A stretch of DNA of 64,000 nt. Origin: Streptomyces sp. SID13031 (GTDB taxonomy: Bacteria > Actinomycetota > Actinomycetes > Propionibacteriales > Kribbellaceae). The translations under genes were made by a program, and so were the position numbers. Shown one piece after another: positions 18,370-30,264 of this stretch. The stretch's first letter is position 1. Each line of letters starts with the position of its first letter. The notes under the pieces were generated by a model. The model saw nothing but the letters and a program-made list of their open reading frames with translations. It had not been told where the DNA came from and did no database searches. The DNA lies in NCBI RefSeq assembly GCF_010548305.1, contig NZ_JAAGLV010000016.1, positions 62,001 to 126,000 on the forward strand, written 5' to 3'.

Positions 18370-19285
18370 GGAACTTGTCCACATCGACGTCGTCCAGCAC
18401 TGCCAGCGCATCCTCGGTCAGCACCGCGAGCGAGCAGTACAGGGAGATCAGGTACGAGGCGATGGCGCTGCGGTCGATCTGCATGAACCGCACCGACAGC
18501 CCCATTCCCTGCTCACCGGACAGCCCGGGCTGGAACAACCCGATCACGCCCTGACGGCTCTCACCGGTGCGGAGCAGCAGGAACTTCGTCTTGCCGTTCT
18601 CCAGCGGCACCTTGTCCGAGGGGATGATCGGCAACCCACGCCAGGTGAGGAACTGCGACCCGAACATGCTGACGGTCGCCGGCGGCACCCCGCGCCGGGT
18701 GCATTCCCGGCCGAACGCGGCCACGCCTTCGGGGTGGGTGAGGAAGAACGCCGGCTGCTTCCAGACCTTGGTGATCAGGCGGTCCAGATCGTCAGGAGTC
18801 GGCGGACCGGCCAGGGTGGAGATGCGCTGTGCGTCCGTGACGCTGTTCACCAGCCCGTATTGCGGGCTGTTGATCAGCTCGTTCTCCTGGTGCTCCTTGA
18901 CCGCCTCGATGGTCAGCCGCAACTGCTGGGCGACCTGGTCGTGCGGGCTGGAGTACAGGTCCGACACCCGGGTGTGAACGTCCAGGATGGTCTGGACGGC
19001 CTTGAGCCGGTACTCCTTCGGCTCCCGCTCGTAGTCGACGAAGGTCTCCTGCAACGGCGACTCGTCGTAGTTGTCGCACTGGATCTGCACCGACTCGGGA
19101 TGAACTACCTGGTTCACCCGGTAGATGCCGGCCTCGACCGGGACCCAGGACATCAGGTGCACCAGCCACCGGGGGGTGATGCTGGCCATCTGCGGAGCGG
19201 TCTTGGTCTTGTTCGCCAGGTTCTGAGCGGCGGCATCACTGACCGAGGTCGAATGCGGTGCTGGATTGTTCGCGGTGGTCGTCAT
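18344..19285 (-). CDS. Family 2A encapsulin shell protein (SrpI-like)
   Basis: A 313-residue HK97-fold shell protein of encapsulin family 2A, the SrpI type first noted in cyanobacteria. Characteristic segments are ITPRWLVHLMSWVPVEAGIYRVN near the start, SPLQETFVDYEREPKEYRL, DLYSSPHDQVAQQLRLTIEA, QENELINSPQYGLVN (E-loop/P-domain) and the C-terminal RFMQIDRSAIASYLISLYCSLAVLTEDAL. The shell is predicted to assemble into an icosahedral protein cage around the desulfurase encoded just downstream. Work on related systems shows desulfurase-filled family 2A encapsulins storing elemental sulfur. The start ATG 19285 has AAGGAG upstream, whereas a longer reading frame upstream lacks a good site. There is no cyclic-nucleotide-binding domain, distinguishing it from family 2B. 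Confidence 0.94.
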
Positions 19286-19450
19286 GCAACGGCTCCTTGT
19301 CCCTGCCTGAGGGGCAGGCGAGCGTACTGGGATTGGGATCGACGACGGTGCCGGTGCGGTCGCACGCGCCGACGCCATCCTTGCAGCGGGGCCAGTGCCG
19401 GACTAATGCCTGTTTTCGAGGCTGTCATCAGCGGAGGATATGATTCCTCG
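19286..19450. promoter_or_regulatory. Divergent promoter region between encapsulin operon and LysR gene
   Basis: The 165-bp space between the divergent starts must hold both promoters and the LysR binding site. A hairpin CCTGCC / GGCAGG (19302-19318) lies in the shell 5' leader, just before the ribosome binding site. Close to the LysR start there is GGAGGA and TCCTCG around 19433-19450, an imperfect dyad. No single convincing T-N11-A box can be picked by eye. Confidence 0.5.
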
Positions 19451-20383
19451 ATGATCGACCTGGGCCGATTACGCGTACTGGTCGCGGTCGCCCGGGAAGG
19501 CTCCATCACCGCGGCAGCCGAGGCGTTGCACTACGCGCAGCCTTCGGTCAGCCACCAGCTCGCCAAACTCGAGGCGGAGGTCGGCGTACCGCTGCTGCAG
19601 CGGATGGGTCGCGGTATCCGGCTCACCGATGCCGGGCGGCTGCTGGTGGACCGGGCCGAGTCGATCCTGGCCCAGGTGGAGTCGGTGCATGCCGAGATGG
19701 ACGAGCTGGCCGGGCTGAAGACCGGCCGGGTCCGGCTGGCTGCCTTCCCCTCGGCGCTGGCCACCCTGGTGCCGCTCGCGGCGGCGCTGATCACCGACCA
19801 GCATCCTGGGATCGAGCTGGCGCTGATCGAAGCAGAGCCGCCGGCGGCGCTGAGCGCCCTGCGGAACAACGACGTCGACGTGGCACTGATCTTCGAGCAC
19901 GGCGACCCGCCCCAGGCCGATCGCCGCGACACCACGATGACGGTGCTGCTCGACGAACCGTTGTACGTGGTCACCCCGGCTGACCGCTCCTGGGACGCAC
20001 CTCGCGCCGAACTGGCCACCTATGCCGACGCACGATGGATAGCAGGATGCGAGCGGTGCCGGGAGCACCTCGTCGGGGCGTGCGACGACGCCGGGTTCAA
20101 GCCGACCGTGGACTTCGAGACCGACGACTACGTCGCCGTGCAGGCGCTGGTCGCGGCCGGACTGGGCGTCAGCCTGTTGCCCGGCCTGACCCTCGTCGCC
20201 AATCGGCACCCCGCGGTCAGGCTCGACCGCGTACCCGGCCTACGCCGGCAGGTGCTGGCCGCCGTCCACGGCAAACCACCCGCGTCACGGCCCGCCCAGG
20301 TGCTCCTCGACGCACTCAGCACAACAATCTCCGAACCAAACTGGCCCTCCGAAACGGCCCCCCAGCCACCCAACAGGCCATAG
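19451..20383 (+). CDS. LysR-type transcriptional regulator, divergent from encapsulin operon
   Basis: A 310-residue LysR regulator. Residues 1-60 are the winged helix-turn-helix (MIDLGRLRVLVAVAREGS, AAEALHYAQPSVSHQLAKLEAEVGVPLLQR). Residues about 90-290 are the two-lobed effector-binding domain. Two cysteines four residues apart (IAGCERCREHLVGAC) could give thiol or sulfur sensing, which would suit the neighbouring desulfurase compartment. This is inference; the pair is not a known LysR motif. ATG 19451 gives the canonical N-terminus. An upstream in-frame ATG would only add unrelated residues. The divergent arrangement is typical for LysR control of the adjacent operon, here the encapsulin genes. 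Confidence 0.9.
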   Translation: MIDLGRLRVLVAVAREGSITAAAEALHYAQPSVSHQLAKLEAEVGVPLLQRMGRGIRLTDAGRLLVDRAESILAQVESVHAEMDELAGLKTGRVRLAAFPSALATLVPLAAALITDQHPGIELALIEAEPPAALSALRNNDVDVALIFEHGDPPQADRRDTTMTVLLDEPLYVVTPADRSWDAPRAELATYADARWIAGCERCREHLVGACDDAGFKPTVDFETDDYVAVQALVAAGLGVSLLPGLTLVANRHPAVRLDRVPGLRRQVLAAVHGKPPASRPAQVLLDALSTTISEPNWPSETAPQPPNRP

Positions 20384-20481
20384 CAGCAGGCCACTAGCTG
20401 GGAACTGGATGCTGACCTGGGGGCTCGGGGCGCCTAGCGTTCAGGGATGTCGTCCCCGGCGCTTACCAAGAGCCGAGCGGC

Positions 20482-24813
<4,332 letters not shown>

Positions 24814-24825
24814 GAGCCGAACCCC

Positions 24826-25143
24826 TCAGCCGAGAACCAGACGCTCGTCACCGAAGTCGGCGACGATCTCGAGTTTGCCGCCGATCGCCTCGACATACCT
24901 GCGGATGGTGCTCAGCTCAGAACGGGCCAGTTCACCCCGCTCGATCTTGGACACCGCCGTCTGACTGACGTGCAGCCGCTCGGCGACCTCGACCTGGGTC
25001 AGACCATGCTTCTGGCGCACATCGGCCAGCCGATAGGCACGCACCTCATCCAGCGCCTCCTCCCGGAATGCGGCCACCTCGGCCTCGTCCCGCGAAGTGC
25101 TGACGAACTCGTTCCGCACCTCGTCACGCCTGCGACACTTCAT
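24826..25143 (-). CDS. HigA-type antitoxin, XRE-family regulator
   Basis: A 105-residue DNA-binding antitoxin. The Cro/C1 helix-turn-helix is at about residues 38-75 (RQKHGLTQVEVAERLHVSQTAVSKIERGE). It is followed by the conserved C-terminal beta addition LSTIRRYVEAIGGKLEIVADFGDERLVL found in HigA2-like antitoxins. It would repress its own operon and neutralise a RelE/HigB toxin encoded upstream. The start ATG 25143 has an AGGGGAG site, and the ATGA overlaps what looks like the original toxin stop codon. The partner toxin reading frame is broken, so the antitoxin appears to be an orphan kept after toxin loss. Confidence 0.85.
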   Translation of the reverse strand: MKCRRRDEVRNEFVSTSRDEAEVAAFREEALDEVRAYRLADVRQKHGLTQVEVAERLHVSQTAVSKIERGELARSELSTIRRYVEAIGGKLEIVADFGDERLVLG

Positions 25144-25377
25144 TCACTCCCCTGTTCTGCCAGGCGCTCAACAGGCGTGCGCTGGGTAGGGCTCGGATCG
25201 AATCTCCTTCAGATTCGGATGCCGCGACCCTTTGATCGTCTCCACCACTGGCCAACCGAGCCCCGGGCCGTACTCAGCAACCAGATCCACCCGAGCCAGC
25301 AGCCGATTCCGCTCGATCGCCGGCAACTGCCGCAACCACCCGAGCAACCGTCGGTTAGACAACCTCGAACACCGCAC
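25140..25377 (-). pseudogene. Decayed HigB/RelE-type toxin (Gp49-like)
   Basis: The readable part (GTG 25377 to stop 25168) contains WLRQLPAIERNRLLARVDLVAEYGPGLG followed by KGSRHPNLKEIR, the N-terminal half of phage-Gp49-like HigB toxins. It stops after about 69 residues, where the family needs about 100-115. The catalytic C-terminal strands are missing. In the next frame, 14 codons end in a TGA that overlaps the antitoxin ATG (ATGA). They read RTPVERLAEQGSE, which looks like the lost toxin's true end. This points to an internal deletion of roughly 40 codons with a frameshift. At the 5' end another frame reads VFEVV from GTG 25372, hinting at a second frameshift. Confidence 0.75.
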
Positions 25378-25386
25378 CCAAAGCCT

Positions 25387-25419
25387 AACCCCTAGAGGTT
25401 ATAGAACCCATAGGTTCTA
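25387..25419 (-). promoter_or_regulatory. Paired operator-like palindromes of the toxin-antitoxin operon
   Basis: Two adjacent dyads precede the toxin start: AACCCCTAGAGGTT (25387-25400, near-perfect) and TAGAACCCATAGGTTCTA (25402-25419, perfect 7-bp arms). Both share the pattern AACCnnnnGGTT on one strand. Their centres are about 17 bp apart. This matches the autoregulatory operators usual for HigBA operons and suggests that HigA still binds here. Confidence 0.7.
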
Positions 25420-25476
25420 CCATCTTCGGGCCAGGCTCCCGACACCCCTTTTGCGGGCTCCGAGCGGTGCCCACTG

Positions 25477-25530
25477 GCGGGTTGTTGTATCGCTGGTGTC
25501 ATGCAACCCGCCAGCGGTACAACAACCCGC
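25477..25530. repeat. Strong hairpin between fur-like and toxin-antitoxin genes
   Basis: GCGGGTTGTTGTA (25477-25489) pairs perfectly with TACAACAACCCGC (25518-25530). An inner stem CGCTGG / CCAGCG (25491-25496, 25511-25516) extends it to about 19 pairs around a 14-nt loop. It lies downstream of the Fur-family gene and upstream of the toxin-antitoxin promoter, so it may terminate the topA-fur transcript. The flanking 25420-25476 and 25531-25627 hold no gene that I can see. Confidence 0.7.
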
Positions 25531-25627
25531 TAGCCGACCTCCAACCACCGCCGCCGGCAAGTGCACGACCGCGCGCCGGCAGTACGAGGCTCGAGGTGAC
25601 GCTGACCGGCACGAGCTGAGGGGTGCG

Positions 25628-26074
25628 CTAGCTGCTGCAGTCTTTGCAGAGGCCGACTAGGGCTACCTGCTCCGGCGCTAGGTGGAAGCCGAGTTCTCGG
25701 AGGAGTTTTCGGCGGACTGGGTCGAGGATGTCGCCGGCTACGTCGAGGACCGTGCCGCAGTCGCTGCAGCGGAGGTGTAGGTGGCGGGGGGCCAGGTCGC
25801 CGGCCAGGTGGTACGTCGTGCCGGCGCGACCCAGGTGGACGTGGGTGACCAGGCCGAACTCGCCCAGCGCGTCCAGTGCCCGGTAGACCGTCGCCCGGTG
25901 GATGCCGGGGCGCAGCTCCTCGGCGCGTTCGCCGATCTGCTCTGCGCTCAGGTGCTCGGCCGTGGCGGCGAGCACCTCCACCACGGCGAGCCGAGCCGGG
26001 GTCACGCGTTCGCCTCGTTCGCGGAGGCGTTGCGCGGTGACCTCGGCCGGGCCTTTCGCGGCGGCGGGGGTCAT
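25628..26074 (-). CDS. Fur-family metalloregulator
   Basis: A 148-residue Fur-superfamily repressor. The winged helix spans residues about 15-85 (RVTPARLAVVEVL, IHRATVYRALDALGEFGLV), and the dimer/metal domain follows with HLHLRCSDCG and C-terminal CKDC, the two CxxC pairs that form a structural zinc site. The regulatory-site histidines (HVHLG, RHLHLRC) are present. Sequence features place it nearest the Zur/Fur-like group, but which metal it senses cannot be told. Its ATG (26074) overlaps the topA stop (TGATG), so it is co-transcribed with and translationally coupled to topoisomerase I. It seems an accidental pairing unless topA read-through adjusts its level. Confidence 0.88.
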   Translation of the reverse strand: MTPAAAKGPAEVTAQRLRERGERVTPARLAVVEVLAATAEHLSAEQIGERAEELRPGIHRATVYRALDALGEFGLVTHVHLGRAGTTYHLAGDLAPRHLHLRCSDCGTVLDVAGDILDPVRRKLLRELGFHLAPEQVALVGLCKDCSS

Positions 26075-28842
26075 CAGGCCTTCTTGGCGGCGGTCTTCTT
26101 CGCCGTGGTCTTCTTGGCGGTCGTCTTCTTCGCCGCCGTCTTCTTCGCGGCAGTCTTCTTGGCCGCCGTCTTCTTGGCAGCGGTCTTCTTCGCCGGCGCC
26201 TTCTTGACCGGCTTCTTCACCGGCCCACGAGCCCGCTTGTCGGCGAGCAGCTCAGCGGCGCGCAGCAGCGAGATCGTGTCGACCGAGTCGTCCTTGCGCA
26301 GCGTCGCGTTCGTCTCGCCATCGGTGACGTACGGACCGAAGCGGCCCTCCTTCACCACGACCGGCTGACCGGACGCCGGGTCTTCACCCAGCTCCTTCAG
26401 CGGCGGCGCGGCGGCACGGCGGCCACGCGCCTTCGGCTCGGCGTAGATCTTCAGCGCTTCCTCGAGGGTGATGTCGAACATCTGGTCCTCGGTCTGCAGC
26501 GAGCGCGAGTCCGTGCCCTTCTTCAGGTACGGCCCGTAGCGCCCGTTCTGCGCCGTGATCTCGTCCCCGGACTCCGGGTCCTTGCCGACCACCCGCGGCA
26601 GCGACAGCAGCTTCAGCGCGTCGGCCAGCGTGACCGTGTCCAGCGCCATCGTCGAGAGCAGCGACCCGGTCCGCGGCTTGGCGCTCTTCGGCGCGTCCTC
26701 CGGCAGCACCTCGGTCACGTACGGTCCGTAGCGGCCCGCCTTCGCGACCACCTTGAGCCCGGTGTCCGGCGTCTTCCCGAGCTCCAGCTCGACACCAGAA
26801 GGCTGCGAAAGCAGCTCCTTGGCCCGCTCGACCGTCAACTCGTCCGGCGGCAGGTCCTCGGGCACGTTCGCCCGGGTCTCCTCCGGCCCTTCGACGTACG
26901 GTCCGTACCGGCCGACCCGGACGACGATCCCACTGTCGGCGTCGCCCACCGGGAAGGTGGACATCTCCCTGGCATCGATGTCGCCCAGGTCACTGACCAT
27001 GGACTGCAGGCCCTCGACCCCGTCGTCACCGAAGTAGAACCGTCCGAGCACGCCCTCGCGCTGCAGGTTCCCGGCGGCGACGTCGTCCAGCACGTCCTCC
27101 ATCGAGGCCGTGAACGCGTAGTCGACCAGCCGGGTGAAGTGCTGCTCCAGCAGCCGCACGACGGCGAAGGCCAGCCAGGCCGGCACCAGCGCGGTGCCCT
27201 TCTTGTAGACATAGCCACGCGCCTGGATCGTGCCCAGGATCGAGGCGTACGTCGACGGCCGGCCGATCTCGCGATCTTCCAGCTGTGCGATCAGCGTCGC
27301 CTCGGTGAAGCGCGACGGCGGCTTCGTCTCGTGGCCGGAGGCGAACACCTCGGTGGCCGGCAGCACGTCGCCCTCGGACACGTCCGGGATCTGCGTCTCA
27401 CGGTCGTCGGTCTCGGCGGACGGGTCGTCCGCACCCTCGACGTACGCCTTCAGGAAGCCGTGGAAAGTGATCACCCGGCCGGACGAGGTGAACTCGCAGT
27501 TCTCCCCGGTCGAGGCCTTCGCGTCGATCTTGATCGAGACGCTGTTGCCGGCCGCGTCCTTCATCTGGGACGCGATCGTCCGCATCCAGATCAGCTCGTA
27601 CAGCCGGTACTCCGAACCGCTGAGCCCGGTCTGGGCCGGCGTCTGGAAGTGCTCGCCGGCCGGCCGGATCGCCTCGTGCGCCTCCTGCGCGTTCTTCACC
27701 TTGGAGGTGTAGACGCGCGGCTTGTCCGGCAGGTACGACGCGCCGTACAGCTCGCGGACCTGCGCCCGGGCCGCCGTGATCGCGGTGTCCGACAGCGTGA
27801 CGCTGTCGGTACGCATATAAGTGATGTTGCCGTTCTCGTACAGCCGCTGCGCGACCTGCATCGTCTGCGAGGCGGACATGTTGAGCTTGCGCCCGGCCTC
27901 CTGCTGCAGCGTGGTGGTCCGGAACGGCGCGTACGGCTTGCGGGTGTACGGCTTGGACTCGATCGAGCGGACCTTGAAGGTCGACTCCTGCAGCGCCGCG
28001 GCCAGCGCGGTGGCGGTCGTCTCGTCCAGGTGGACCGTGCTCTCGCTCTTCAGCTCACCCGTGGAGGCGAAGTCGCGCCCCTGGGCGATCCGCCGGCTGT
28101 CCACCGAGACGAGCCGGGACGGGAAGATTCGCGGCGTCTTGCCCTCGCCCGCGTCGAGCTTGGCGTCCAGGTCCCAGTACGACGCCGTCCGGAACGCGAT
28201 CCGATCGCGCTCGCGGTCGACCACCATCCGGATCGCGACCGACTGCACCCGGCCCGCCGACAGCTTCGGCATGACCTTCTTCCACAGCACCGGCGAGACC
28301 TCGTAGCCGTACAGCCGGTCCAGGATCCGCCGGGCCTCCTGGGCGTCGACGAGCGCGTCGTTGATATCGCGCGCACTGCCGACCGCGTCCTGGATCGCCT
28401 TCGGCGTGATCTCGTGGAAGACCATCCGCTTGACCGGGATCTTCGGCTTCAGCTCGTCCAGCAGGTGCCACGCGATGGCCTCGCCCTCGCGGTCCTCATC
28501 TGTCGCGAGATAGAGCTCGTCGGCGTCCTTGAGCAGGTCCTTCAGCTTGCGGATCTGCGCCTTCTTGTCCGCCGGTACGACGTACAGCGGATCGAAGTGG
28601 TCCTCGATGTTGACCCCGAGGCGCGCCCAGGGCAGCCCCTTGTACTTCGCCGGGATCTCGTCGGCCCCCTTGGGCAGGTCGCGGATGTGGCCGAAACTCG
28701 ACTCCACCACGTAACCGGCGCCCAGGAAGCCGGCGATCATCCGCGCCTTCTTCGGCGACTCGACGATCACCAGGCGGCGCTGACCGCCGGCAGCCGTCGA
28801 AGACTTGCCGGACGTTGCCTTGGTGCCTGTTGCCCCTGCCAC
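26074..28842 (-). CDS. topA: DNA topoisomerase I
   Basis: A 922-residue type IA topoisomerase that relaxes negative supercoils. The Toprim domain opens it (LVIVESPKKARMI and YLATDEDREGEAIAWHL, acidic DxDxE). The active-site Tyr342 lies in NITYMRTDSVTLS. RRILDRLYGYEVSPVLWKKV and LSAGRVQSVAIR are further family blocks. In place of zinc fingers the C-terminus has several Topo_C_Rpt units (GRYGPYV repeats at five points). It ends with a long Lys/Ala-rich tail of KKTAA repeats, as in mycobacterial and streptomycete TopA, where the basic tail aids strand passage and processivity. The start is ATG 28842. Confidence 0.95.
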   Translation of the reverse strand: MAGATGTKATSGKSSTAAGGQRRLVIVESPKKARMIAGFLGAGYVVESSFGHIRDLPKGADEIPAKYKGLPWARLGVNIEDHFDPLYVVPADKKAQIRKLKDLLKDADELYLATDEDREGEAIAWHLLDELKPKIPVKRMVFHEITPKAIQDAVGSARDINDALVDAQEARRILDRLYGYEVSPVLWKKVMPKLSAGRVQSVAIRMVVDRERDRIAFRTASYWDLDAKLDAGEGKTPRIFPSRLVSVDSRRIAQGRDFASTGELKSESTVHLDETTATALAAALQESTFKVRSIESKPYTRKPYAPFRTTTLQQEAGRKLNMSASQTMQVAQRLYENGNITYMRTDSVTLSDTAITAARAQVRELYGASYLPDKPRVYTSKVKNAQEAHEAIRPAGEHFQTPAQTGLSGSEYRLYELIWMRTIASQMKDAAGNSVSIKIDAKASTGENCEFTSSGRVITFHGFLKAYVEGADDPSAETDDRETQIPDVSEGDVLPATEVFASGHETKPPSRFTEATLIAQLEDREIGRPSTYASILGTIQARGYVYKKGTALVPAWLAFAVVRLLEQHFTRLVDYAFTASMEDVLDDVAAGNLQREGVLGRFYFGDDGVEGLQSMVSDLGDIDAREMSTFPVGDADSGIVVRVGRYGPYVEGPEETRANVPEDLPPDELTVERAKELLSQPSGVELELGKTPDTGLKVVAKAGRYGPYVTEVLPEDAPKSAKPRTGSLLSTMALDTVTLADALKLLSLPRVVGKDPESGDEITAQNGRYGPYLKKGTDSRSLQTEDQMFDITLEEALKIYAEPKARGRRAAAPPLKELGEDPASGQPVVVKEGRFGPYVTDGETNATLRKDDSVDTISLLRAAELLADKRARGPVKKPVKKAPAKKTAAKKTAAKKTAAKKTAAKKTTAKKTTAKKTAAKKA
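26077..26214 (-). repeat. 15-bp coding repeats of the TopA lysine tail
   Basis: About eight tandem copies of a 15-bp unit encode KKTAA or KKTTA at the end of TopA. Codon choices differ between copies (AAG GCC/GCG/ACG variation), so the array is maintained for protein sequence and not a fresh expansion. Confidence 0.8.
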
Positions 28843-29002
28843 TGCGCTCCTCGCCTGTCAATGCCCTAGCTGTGCTCTCAACGCCTGCAGCCGGACAGCT
28901 TGTTCCCCCGAACAACAAAACCGCACCGTCCACGGACAGAGTACGGCCGACAGCAACGCATTTCTCAACGCACGGTAACCGCTCGGGGCACCATCGGCCT
29001 CA

Positions 29003-30139
29003 TCAGGGTTTCAGAAACTCACCGAAAAACTCGTCCAGCGCATGTCGCGTGAAGGCGACCGCAGCGTCCGGAGAGACCGTTCCGAGCCCCTCGGACAGCA
29101 CCGAAGGGTCGATACCTGACACGCGCGCGAGGCCGGGCAGGGTAAACGCGTAGTCACCGAGCGAACCGTGCCCGCCGTCGGGCAGCAGCACCTCCTTCTT
29201 CCAGCCGCGCTGAGCCGTCCAGAAGCTGGACCAGGTCGCGTCCGTAGACCGGGAATGCCGCCCGGCGCCGACCAGAAGGAACGGCCGGTCGAGCCCGCGC
29301 CGGGTCACTTCGCTGGGTTGGTCGCCGTCGTACATGCCGCCGTCCAGGTTGACCCCGGCGTCGATCCGGCGGTCCACCAGCATCGCCGAGGCGGCCGCCG
29401 AGCCACCCATCGAGTAGCCGTACATCCCGATCCGGCTCAGGTCCATCGCCCGGCTCAGGCGACGCGGCAGCCCGGGCAGCGCGTCGAGGACGAATCTCAC
29501 ATCCGCCACCCGCGTGTCCGTGGCCTTCTTCACAACTCCCGGCTCGTCCCAGGGCACCAGCGCACCCACCACCCGGCCGCCCGGGAACTCGACCGGCGCC
29601 TCCCCGGTGTGGTCGATGGTCACCACCACGTACCCGCGACTGGCGAGCTCCTCGGCCTGGTTCGTCCCGATCACTCGGGAGGCGCCCGAGCCGGGTGAAT
29701 AGAGCAGTACCGGGTGCCGCCCGCAGGGCTTCGCGTGACGCCGAGCATTCGTAGTACTGCCGGCCAGGTCGACCTTGTCGCCGGCCAGGCCCAGGTAAGA
29801 AGCCATCTCGGCTCCGAGGGCTGGGGCGGCGGCCGGCTGGACGTAGGGGGCGTGCTTGCGGCGAGTAGCCCTGGTCGGATACCAGACGCTGACCATCAAC
29901 TCCCGCCGCTTCCCCGGCTGCCACGGGTCGGCGCGCTTGGGATCCGTGAGGTGCACCTCAGTCGTCCCGATCCCGTACGGCCCGGTCGGCTCCGGCAGCA
30001 CCACCCGGTACGGCGTACTGACGGCCGCCGCCGGCGCTGCCTCCACCGGGGAAGGCAGGACTCGGGCTGCTGCGACCGGTACGGCGAGCGCTGCGCAGGC
30101 GGTCGCAAGGGCGGTTGCGATGATTCGGCGCTGGATCAT
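29003..30139 (-). CDS. Secreted alpha/beta hydrolase (PAF-acetylhydrolase-like), paralogue 1
   Basis: A 378-residue secreted esterase/lipase. The start ATG 30139 begins a signal peptide (MIQRRIIATALATACAALAV). The domain resembles the platelet-activating factor acetylhydrolase group: VSVWYPTRA, HPVLLYSPGSG, SRGYVVVTIDHTGEAPVEFPGG, and nucleophile elbow GYSMGG with Ser243. Asp266 lies in NLDGGMYDG and His324 in DGGHGSLGDY, completing a plausible triad. Natural substrate is unknown; relatives hydrolyse short acyl esters or polyesters. It has no close operon partner but is next to a clear paralogue at 30265-31599, indicating tandem duplication. Confidence 0.85.
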   Translation of the reverse strand: MIQRRIIATALATACAALAVPVAAARVLPSPVEAAPAAAVSTPYRVVLPEPTGPYGIGTTEVHLTDPKRADPWQPGKRRELMVSVWYPTRATRRKHAPYVQPAAAPALGAEMASYLGLAGDKVDLAGSTTNARRHAKPCGRHPVLLYSPGSGASRVIGTNQAEELASRGYVVVTIDHTGEAPVEFPGGRVVGALVPWDEPGVVKKATDTRVADVRFVLDALPGLPRRLSRAMDLSRIGMYGYSMGGSAAASAMLVDRRIDAGVNLDGGMYDGDQPSEVTRRGLDRPFLLVGAGRHSRSTDATWSSFWTAQRGWKKEVLLPDGGHGSLGDYAFTLPGLARVSGIDPSVLSEGLGTVSPDAAVAFTRHALDEFFGEFLKP

Positions 30140-30264
30140 CTGTCCAGCCAATCCCAGCAACAGCCCCAGCGGATCGTCCTAAGGCGTGATCTCGGAGTCA
30201 TCCCTTGGTAGCACTCGGCTGCCTGATCAGGCGACGAACTCCATCACGGGGTGGCGGACCGGGG

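Noticed and set aside
24826-25627. Active type II toxin-antitoxin module
   Set aside because: The toxin frame ends before the catalytic region, so only the antitoxin can be functional.
26077-26214. Repeat-rich 3' end of topA as a minisatellite or mobile repeat
   Set aside because: It is explained by the lysine-rich KKTAA tail of actinobacterial TopA, with codon variation between units.
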